The notes beneath the pieces were generated by a model. The model made no database searches, was not told where the DNA came from, and worked only from the letters and a program-made list of their open reading frames with translations. A program made the translations under genes and the position numbers. Source: Fibrobacter succinogenes (GTDB lineage: Bacteria > Fibrobacterota > Fibrobacteria > Fibrobacterales > Fibrobacteraceae). Taken from it: DNA of 32,388 nt. The stretch lies in the NCBI GenBank assembly GCA_902794535.1, contig CADBHQ010000027.1, positions 1-32,388 on the forward strand, read 5' to 3'. Numbering within the stretch: the first letter of the stretch is position 1; the number at the start of each line of letters is the position of its first letter. Positions 25,153 through 30,708 of this stretch are shown piece after piece.

Positions 25153-27858
25153 ATGCTGAAAAAGATGATTTCGTGGATGGGCGCATTGTGCGCCTTGGCA
25201 GGTTCTGCCTACGCTGCTTCTGCAACGGTGTGGAGTGCAGCTGATGGAAACGGTATGGTGCCTCCGGTGAACGGATGGTATTCTTACCCCGATGCAAAGG
25301 CTACCGCAACTGAAGCGGCTGGCGCAAAGGCTACGCTTACAACGGCGACGGACAAGAGCAAAGTGCTTACTTTGTCTGTGAGCAAGACTAATGAAAGCAG
25401 CGCTGCCGGCATGGGCTTTGCCTGGGCAAAAAGCAACGGGGTGATTTCGCTCGAAGATTATGCGGGCGTGTGCTTGACCTATACCGCAGAAGTCCCGTTC
25501 AGACTGGAATTCAAACAGTCGACCATTAAGGATTACGATTTTTACGGAGCGATGGTTCCGGCTGCGACAAAAATGACGACGACCTTTATCGCGTTCGCAG
25601 ATTTGGAACAGGAAGGCTGGGGTACAGCAAAGGCCTTGGACCTTACCAAGCAACAGGCTCTCCAGTTCGGTTACAAGCAGGCCTTTGTAGCTGACTACGG
25701 AACAACGAATACCATTTCGGTTTCTGCAGTATGGCTGGGTTCTAATTGCGAACAGCATGCTCCGGAACTTGGTACCGGTTATGCTGCTGGTGACGAAGTG
25801 ATTTTGAACGAAGGCGACACCTTGAAACTCGACCTTACCAAGGTGTTTGTCGATGCCGACGAAGAAGAGCTCACCTATGCGGTAGAAATTGAAAACGCAA
25901 AGCTCGTCTTGCTTGCCGATACGCTCTACAAAAAGACCAAGATTCTCAATTTGATTACGAAGTCGAATCCGGAAGGTTCTACGGCTGTCACCATTACGGC
26001 TACCGATCCCACGAAAAAGTCGGTTGCTTATGAATTCTCCATTGAAACGGTGGACCGTGAAAACGCCCCTGTTGCTGTGGACGATGCCTATACGGTTAAG
26101 GAAGAAACCAAGCTTACCAAGGCTACTGTTATCACTGGCGTGATGGCTAACGACTACGACCCGGATGGTGATGCCTTTACGGCTGAACTTGTTGAACCGA
26201 CGGCTCACGGAACCTTGACGTTTGACGGAAAGACGGGTGGATTCACTTATACGCCGGAAAAGGATTTCTTTGGCGATGATGTGTTTACCTACCAGCTTGT
26301 GGAATCCAAGGAAGATGACCCGAAAACGGGTAACATTGGAACGGTTACCATTAAGGTGACCAATGTAGATGACCCGCTCACCGTGGTGATTGCTGATTCT
26401 ACCTTGACTCTCGGCGAAGATTCGTATAAGCTTGGTGATACCCTTGTGGTGGCCGAAGATTTCGATCCGGTGTCTGTCATGATTCCGCTTGCAAACCTTC
26501 AGTTCGCTGATCCGGATGTCGCTGCAGGCGAAACCGTGCCTGTTAAGGTGAAGTCTAGCGGCATTATCAAAGTGACGTATGCCGAATTTGGTACGGACCA
26601 TGTGGTTGATTTGGAACCGATTGAAAATGCAAACGGTGTTGCCAAGGTGACGATGTTTGCTGTAGATGGTAAGGATACTGCAAGCGTGTTCTTCTATGTG
26701 AAGGTGACTCCGGTGGCAGACCCGCCGATTGCTGTGGCTGACGCTTACGAAGTCATGCAGGATACCGTGAATGCAATTACCGCGAAGAAGGGCGTGCTTG
26801 CAAACGACAAGAACCCCGACAACGCAAAGTCCTTGCTCACTGCAGTTCTGGTTGAAGATGCCACATACGGTAAGGTTGAACTTGCTGAAGATGGCTCCTT
26901 CACTTACGCCGCTCCTGAAGAAGAAGGCGAAGACATGTTTGTCTACGTGGTGGTGAATGCCGAAGGCGATACTTCTGAACCGGTGATTGTGAACTTGACC
27001 ATTGTGTACAAGAACAAGGCTCCGTCTATTGTGAAGGGTGTTGCTGATACGGTGGGCACGCGTCTTGCTGCCCTCAAGGAAGACTTCCTGATTGCCAAGA
27101 AGTATACCAAGGCTGAAATTCAGAGCTGGTTTACCGATGATACCGACAAGGTCACTGCACTCACGTTTACAGCAAGAAGCGATGATAGCCTGCTTGCTCC
27201 GACGTTCAACAGCGGAAACTTGATGGTGAATTCTGTTGCAGATGCTTGCGGTGAAGCCGAACTGATTTTGGTTGCGACGGATACCAAGGGCGCTACGACT
27301 GAACTTGTGATTCCGGCAAGCATTGAATGCGTTAACGATAAGCCCAGGGCCAACAAGAGTATCGATACGGTGTATGTTGGCGCCAAGGAAGTCGTGCTCG
27401 ATACGATCAACTTGAAGAAGTATATGTACGACCCCGATGGCGATACTCTGGAATTCTCGATGTTGTCGAAGGCTGCCGAAAAGGTGCTTGAATGGGAAAT
27501 TAAGGACAGCCTCATGATTGTGAAGTCGAAATCCGGTCAAACACACGATGTTGGCTCGGTATTCCAGTTCACTCTTATCGGAAAAGATGGCACAGATTCC
27601 AGCTCTAGCGTTATCCGCTTGATCTTGAGTGCTGATCCGAAGACCTCTATCAGGCCGACGATTGCCGCTGCTCCGAAGGCCAGCTGGCAGAGCGCAATCC
27701 TTGCAAACCGCGGTGCTGTGGCACTGTTCGATATGCAGGGCCGCGTGATGTGGAAGGCCAAGCTCCCGGTAAGCGAAGCTGACGTGCGTAACGCTGCCGC
27801 TCAGGTGCAGGGCAGAAAGATCCTGCAAGTGAACAAGCAGACATGGACGATTAAATAG
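25153..27858 (+). CDS. Large secreted surface protein with Ig/cadherin-like repeats and C-terminal sorting domain
   Basis: About 901 residues from the ATG at 25153, which has AGAGG 6 bp upstream and directly begins a signal peptide (MLKKMISWMGALCALAGSAYA); an ATG at 25138 is the alternative. The N-terminal domain (to about residue 200) is a beta-sandwich resembling carbohydrate-binding modules in Fibrobacter proteins (WSAADGNGMVPPVNGWYSY, FAWAKSNG). Then come tandem VCBS/Big_9-like repeats: AVDDAYTVKEET with VMANDYDPDGDAF and GGFTYTPEKDFFGDDVFTYQL, and a second AVADAYEVMQDT with VLANDKNPDN. The last 60 residues (ALFDMQGRVMWKAKL) resemble type IX sorting domains. A role in adhesion to plant fibre is inference. 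The antisense frame of 929 codons is a shadow. Confidence 0.82.
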   Translation: MLKKMISWMGALCALAGSAYAASATVWSAADGNGMVPPVNGWYSYPDAKATATEAAGAKATLTTATDKSKVLTLSVSKTNESSAAGMGFAWAKSNGVISLEDYAGVCLTYTAEVPFRLEFKQSTIKDYDFYGAMVPAATKMTTTFIAFADLEQEGWGTAKALDLTKQQALQFGYKQAFVADYGTTNTISVSAVWLGSNCEQHAPELGTGYAAGDEVILNEGDTLKLDLTKVFVDADEEELTYAVEIENAKLVLLADTLYKKTKILNLITKSNPEGSTAVTITATDPTKKSVAYEFSIETVDRENAPVAVDDAYTVKEETKLTKATVITGVMANDYDPDGDAFTAELVEPTAHGTLTFDGKTGGFTYTPEKDFFGDDVFTYQLVESKEDDPKTGNIGTVTIKVTNVDDPLTVVIADSTLTLGEDSYKLGDTLVVAEDFDPVSVMIPLANLQFADPDVAAGETVPVKVKSSGIIKVTYAEFGTDHVVDLEPIENANGVAKVTMFAVDGKDTASVFFYVKVTPVADPPIAVADAYEVMQDTVNAITAKKGVLANDKNPDNAKSLLTAVLVEDATYGKVELAEDGSFTYAAPEEEGEDMFVYVVVNAEGDTSEPVIVNLTIVYKNKAPSIVKGVADTVGTRLAALKEDFLIAKKYTKAEIQSWFTDDTDKVTALTFTARSDDSLLAPTFNSGNLMVNSVADACGEAELILVATDTKGATTELVIPASIECVNDKPRANKSIDTVYVGAKEVVLDTINLKKYMYDPDGDTLEFSMLSKAAEKVLEWEIKDSLMIVKSKSGQTHDVGSVFQFTLIGKDGTDSSSSVIRLILSADPKTSIRPTIAAAPKASWQSAILANRGAVALFDMQGRVMWKAKLPVSEADVRNAAAQVQGRKILQVNKQTWTIK

Positions 27859-27999
27859 TTCAGATTTCAGAAGTCAGAATTCGGAATTAAAAATTCAGGA
27901 TTAACAAAGAATGCTCCGCTAAAGCGGAGCATTTAATTTATAAATATTGAAAATTCAGTTCGGAAATCAAATCTGAATTCCGAACTCCGAATTCCTAAC
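27859..27999. repeat. Degenerate TTC(A/G)GAATTC-rich intergenic element around a terminator
   Basis: Both flanks of the hairpin carry variants of the same short words: CAGAATTCGGAATT (27875-27888) and AAAATTCAGGATT on the left; AAAATTCAGTTCGG and CTGAATTCCGAACTCCGAAT (27973-27992) on the right. They are partly direct and partly inverted. This looks like a dispersed noncoding repeat family. Confidence 0.45.
27910..27933. terminator. Hairpin between the surface protein gene and ackA
   Basis: AATGCTCCGC (27910-27919) pairs with GCGGAGCATT (27924-27933), 4-nt loop, followed by TAATTTA on the plus strand. A probable shared terminator for two convergent genes, with weak T-runs. Confidence 0.75.
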
Positions 28000-29172
28000 T
28001 TACTTCACCAGTGCTTCGGTGTCGAGAGCGATGAGGAGTTCTTCGTTGGTGGCGACGACCATGGCGGTCGGCGTGCCGTCCTTCGAAATAATGTGGCCAG
28101 AGTTCTTGCCGTTGTCTTCATTGCGGGCGTCGTCGATCTGGTAGCCGAGAATCTTCAGGTTTTCCATGACGGTCTTGCGAACCACGCGGCTGTTTTCGCC
28201 AATGCCACCGGTGAACACGAGGGCGTCGATACGCGGGAGAGCCATTGCGATGCCGCCGATTTCGCGGGTGAGCTTGTAGCAGAAGGTTTCGAGAGCGATC
28301 TGAGCGCCAACGTGGCCTTCGCTTGCAGCCTGCGTCAAGGTGCGCATGTCGTTAGAGAGGCCGGAGAGACCGAGAAGGCCGGATTCCTTGTTTACAAGTT
28401 TGTCGAGGCGGTCGATATCGTAGCCGTACTTCTTGCTGATGAAGAAGAGGATTGCCGGGTCGAGGCTACCGGAACGGGTACCCATGATAAGGCCGTCGAG
28501 CGGGGTGAAACCCATGGTGGTGTCGGCGCACTTGCCGTTCAAAATGGCGGAGCAGCTGGAACCGTTACCGAGGTGAGCGGTAATGAAGCAGCAGTCTTCC
28601 GGCTTCTTGCCGAGGATGCTTGCGGCTTCGGCTGTTACAAAGCGGTGGCTGGTGCCGTGGAAACCGTAACGGCGGATAGCGTCCTTTTCGTAGAAGGAAT
28701 ACGGAATGCCGTAGAGGTATGCCTTGCGGGGCATGGTCTGGTGGAAGGCGGTGTCGAACACGGCGACCTGCGGGAGCGTCGGGAAGAACTTGGTGGCGCA
28801 TTCCATACCGGTTGCGTGTGCCGGTTCGTGGAGCGGGGCAAATAGGGTAATGCTACGGATGTAGTCGATCACTTCCTGGGAGACCTTTTCGCTCTTGATG
28901 TACTTACCGCCATGCACCACGCGGTGGCCGATGGCTTCGATGGTGTCGATGAGCTTCTGTTCGGCGAGGAACTTCTGGACTTCGGCGACGGCTTCGGCGT
29001 GAGTGGGGCAATCGAAGTTGAAATCGATATTGCCGTTCGGGCCCTTAGCCTTCACGTGGCCATTGACGCCGATATTTTCGACGAGGCCGCTGGAGATGGA
29101 TTCCTTGGTCTGGGTGTCGATGACAGCGAACTTCACCGAAGAGCTGCCGCAGTTAAGTACGAGTACGCGCAT
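28000..29172 (-). CDS. ackA: Acetate kinase
   Basis: A 390-residue cytoplasmic enzyme that makes ATP and acetate from acetyl phosphate, the last step of acetate fermentation. The N-terminus MRVLVLNCGSSSVKFAVID holds the ASKHA phosphate-binding loop (first signature), followed by GHRVVHGGKY and VFDTAFHQTMP with catalytic residues. Further on are YGFHGTSHRFV (second signature), AHLGNGSSCSA, MGTRSGSLDPAI and VFTGGIGENS. The ATG at 29172 has AAAGGA upstream; the longer frame is spurious. No phosphotransacetylase gene lies next to it in the window. It is divergent from the PAP2 gene across 64 bp. Confidence 0.97.
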   Translation of the reverse strand: MRVLVLNCGSSSVKFAVIDTQTKESISSGLVENIGVNGHVKAKGPNGNIDFNFDCPTHAEAVAEVQKFLAEQKLIDTIEAIGHRVVHGGKYIKSEKVSQEVIDYIRSITLFAPLHEPAHATGMECATKFFPTLPQVAVFDTAFHQTMPRKAYLYGIPYSFYEKDAIRRYGFHGTSHRFVTAEAASILGKKPEDCCFITAHLGNGSSCSAILNGKCADTTMGFTPLDGLIMGTRSGSLDPAILFFISKKYGYDIDRLDKLVNKESGLLGLSGLSNDMRTLTQAASEGHVGAQIALETFCYKLTREIGGIAMALPRIDALVFTGGIGENSRVVRKTVMENLKILGYQIDDARNEDNGKNSGHIISKDGTPTAMVVATNEELLIALDTEALVK

Positions 29173-29200
29173 TGTAGTTTCCTTTTTAGTTTTAACGGCT

Positions 29201-29220
29201 AATAAAATAGGAATTTTATT
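29201..29220. promoter_or_regulatory. AT-rich inverted repeat in the ackA/PAP2 gap
   Basis: AATAAAAT (29201-29208) and ATTTTATT (29213-29220) are a perfect inverted repeat around 4 bp, in the middle of a divergent promoter region. It may be an operator or just -10 elements of both genes. Confidence 0.35.
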
Positions 29221-29236
29221 AACTACATTTACGCCG

Positions 29237-29770
29237 ATGTTCAAGAAAATTGCAGAGTTTGACAACCGGGTTTCGGTCTATTGGACGAATCGGCATTTTT
29301 CGCCGAAGGTGAATAAGTTCCTCAAGTTTTACGTGCGCCTGGGCGACGGATATATTTGGGGTGCGTTTGCGATGGTGCTCTTTTTGCATTTGGGCTGGAC
29401 CAATTTTTGGCCGATTTTGGTGCAGGCGCTTGCTGCCTTGGTGGTGGCGCTCGCTTTGTACGAGGGCGTTAAGCTTTCGACCAAGCGGCCGAGGCCATTT
29501 GCGGCGAATCCGCAAATCAAGGCGGAAGTTCCGCCTCTCGACAAGTACAGTTTTCCGTCTGGCCATACCATGAACAACTTGGCGGTGGCCTCGGCGGTGT
29601 TTTATGCGGTTCCGCAGTACGGCTGGATCATGATGCTCTTGCCGCTCACATGGGGACTTTTGCGCGTGTACTTTGGCGTGCACTGGCTGACTGATATTAT
29701 TTGCGGATTCCTGCTTGGCATCTTGAGTTTTGTCATCGGACATGCGGTATGGATTTTACTCCCGCTGTAG
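29237..29770 (+). CDS. PAP2-family membrane phosphatase
   Basis: A 177-residue membrane protein with the three acid-phosphatase motifs: KLSTKRPRP (KxxxxxxRP), FPSGHTM (PSGH) and RVYFGVHWLTD (RxxxxxHxxxD), the last two giving the general acid and nucleophilic His. Four or five membrane helices surround them. Relatives dephosphorylate phosphatidic acid, phosphatidylglycerophosphate or undecaprenyl pyrophosphate at the outer face of the inner membrane; the substrate here is open. I chose the ATG at 29237, since it matches usual N-termini; TACATTTA lies 5 bp before it and no Shine-Dalgarno is visible. Its end overlaps the next gene by 22 bp. Confidence 0.88.
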   Translation: MFKKIAEFDNRVSVYWTNRHFSPKVNKFLKFYVRLGDGYIWGAFAMVLFLHLGWTNFWPILVQALAALVVALALYEGVKLSTKRPRPFAANPQIKAEVPPLDKYSFPSGHTMNNLAVASAVFYAVPQYGWIMMLLPLTWGLLRVYFGVHWLTDIICGFLLGILSFVIGHAVWILLPL

Positions 29771-30414
29771 ATTTCTTTGCTTCGCTTGCGTCTGACGAAC
29801 GTGTGTTCCTGTTGGTGCGTCACGGTGAACGAAACCATATTACACCCAACGATCCTGACTTCGGTGCGCATGTGGGCCTTACGGAGCGCGGACGCGAGCA
29901 GGCTTTGTCGCTGGGTAAGTGCATTCCTGCCGAAGGCGATATCTGCTTTTATTCTAGCCCGGTGGGTCGCTGTGTCGAAACTGCTGAATTTATAGGCAAG
30001 GGCCGTGGCGTTGAAAATCCGCATATCGAAAAGCTCGATTGCTTGGCGGAATACTTTGTTCAAGATTACGATGAATATACCAAGGTGTTGCGCGCCGGAT
30101 TTTACGAAGGCATTTGCGAATGGCTGAAGAATGAGGCTGAGGGTAACCCGCGTGGCGATAAAGAAGCTTTTGCTCCGCTGCCTGCCCGTTCCGAAGAGAT
30201 GCTTTCGATGATGCTTGAAAAGGGAAATTGTCGCTTTAACGTTTTTGCAACGCATGATGCCTGGGTGGTTCCGTGTCTGACTCACTTTTGCAAAATGCAG
30301 TTTTCGCCTAAACGTTGGATGAACTTTCTAACCGGCATGGCTGTAGCTGTTTCGCCCCGCGGCAAGCGGATTGTGCCTATAACGGCGCTTGACTCCGGCT
30401 GGCTTGAATTTTAG
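29749..30414 (+). CDS. Histidine phosphatase family protein
   Basis: A 221-residue protein of the phosphoglycerate-mutase-like superfamily. FLLVRHGERN (RHG motif with nucleophilic His) is near residue 25, the SSPVGRCVETAEFI arginine motif follows near residue 70, and FATHDAWVVP near residue 170 holds the second catalytic His. The proton donor Glu may be in the CLAEYFVQDYDE region. Start ATG 29749 lies inside the end of the PAP2 gene, so the two are coupled. It is not a canonical GpmA mutase; a phosphomonoesterase is more likely. The stop codon is part of an inverted repeat TTTTAG-N8-CTAAAA (30409-30428). Confidence 0.82.
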   Translation: MDFTPAVDFFASLASDERVFLLVRHGERNHITPNDPDFGAHVGLTERGREQALSLGKCIPAEGDICFYSSPVGRCVETAEFIGKGRGVENPHIEKLDCLAEYFVQDYDEYTKVLRAGFYEGICEWLKNEAEGNPRGDKEAFAPLPARSEEMLSMMLEKGNCRFNVFATHDAWVVPCLTHFCKMQFSPKRWMNFLTGMAVAVSPRGKRIVPITALDSGWLEF

Positions 30415-30428
30415 ACTTATAGCTAAAA
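30409..30428. repeat. 20-bp hairpin element, copy 1
   Basis: TTTTAG, eight bases, CTAAAA. It matches copy 2 at 30601-30620 at 17 of 20 positions and overlaps the stop codon of the histidine phosphatase. Confidence 0.5.
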
Positions 30429-30456
30429 TCTATAACAAACCAAAGAAAAATAGTAT

Positions 30457-30479
30457 AACCAAATAACCCATTTTTGGTT
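30457..30479. promoter_or_regulatory. Inverted repeat touching the -35 box of the cysteine leader promoter
   Basis: AACCAAA (30457-30463) and TTTGGTT (30473-30479), a perfect 7-bp inverted repeat separated by 9 bp. The right arm overlaps the first two bases of TTGACA. Possible site for a sulfur-responsive regulator. Confidence 0.35.
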
Positions 30480-30506
30480 GACAGCGTTATTGTTTTTGTC
30501 TATATT
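30478..30506 (+). promoter_or_regulatory. Strong sigma-70-like promoter of the cysteine leader operon
   Basis: TTGACA (30478-30483), an exact 17-bp spacer and TATATT (30501-30506). Transcription would start near 30513, leaving about 24 nt before the leader ORF. This is the closest match to consensus in the window. Confidence 0.75.
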
Positions 30507-30536
30507 ATCCCTACGTAAATGATAGGAAAATAAGAA

Positions 30537-30599
30537 ATGACTCAAAGCTTGATGAACATGTGTTGTTGCTGTTGGGGTCGATGTCGAACGGGCGACTAG
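30537..30599 (+). CDS. Cysteine-rich leader peptide (20 residues)
   Basis: A tiny ORF: MTQSLMNM, then four consecutive Cys codons (TGT TGT TGC TGT, 30561-30572), Trp-Gly-Arg, a fifth Cys (30582-30584), Arg-Thr-Gly-Asp and TAG at 30597-30599. AGGA (30524-30527) lies 9 bp before the ATG, and the promoter is just upstream. Five Cys in 20 residues directly before a terminator and a cysteine-pathway gene is the signature of a ribosome-mediated attenuator leader: ribosome stalling at scarce Cys-tRNA would report cysteine shortage. Polycysteine leader ORFs of this kind are known from mycobacteria; I know of none described in Fibrobacter. The peptide itself probably has no function. Confidence 0.85.
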   Translation: MTQSLMNMCCCCWGRCRTGD

Positions 30600-30600
30600 T

Positions 30601-30620
30601 TTTTAGGCTTTTATCTAAAA
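30601..30620 (+). repeat. 20-bp hairpin element, copy 2
   Basis: TTTTAG, GCTTTTAT, CTAAAA directly after the leader stop codon. It resembles copy 1 at 30409-30428 and can form a 6-bp hairpin with an 8-nt loop, inside the loop of the proposed antiterminator. Confidence 0.5.
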
Positions 30621-30623
30621 CAG

Positions 30624-30660
30624 AATCCCGCTCGGCTGTGTCTCCGGAGCGGGATTTTTT
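30624..30660 (+). terminator. Intrinsic terminator of the cysteine attenuator
   Basis: A perfect 10-bp stem AATCCCGCTC / GAGCGGGATT (30624-30633 and 30647-30656) with T-run to 30660. It lies 48 bp before the next gene on the same strand, so it must be conditional for that gene to be expressed from the upstream promoter. Confidence 0.88.
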
Positions 30661-30708
30661 ATTCGAATTTAAACATTAAAAGGCGCAAGGCGCTAAAGGA
30701 CTTCAAAA

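Larger units (their letters stand above)
30583..30660 (+). promoter_or_regulatory. Transcription attenuator: alternative antiterminator and terminator helices
   Basis: Two exclusive helices compete for one strand. The antiterminator pairs GTCGAACGGG (30583-30592) with CCCGCTCGGC (30627-30636): ten positions, with one A-C mismatch and one G-U pair. The terminator pairs AATCCCGCTC (30624-30633) with GAGCGGGATT (30647-30656). The 5' antiterminator arm is the end of the leader ORF. A ribosome stalled at the early Cys codons leaves the arm free, allowing readthrough; a ribosome that reaches the stop at 30597 covers it, and the terminator forms. Only helix complementarity is seen; the mechanism is inferred. 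Confidence 0.75.

Noticed and set aside
25039..27828. 929-codon antisense frame opposite the surface protein gene
   Set aside because: No signal peptide, domain or start site, and His/Arg/Asn-rich shadow composition. The plus strand has a signal peptide, Ig-like repeats and a sorting domain.
30537..30599. Leader ORF as a functional small Cys-rich protein (metallothionein-like)
   Set aside because: Position between a strong promoter and a conditional terminator, and overlap of its end with the antiterminator arm, fit a regulatory leader much better.
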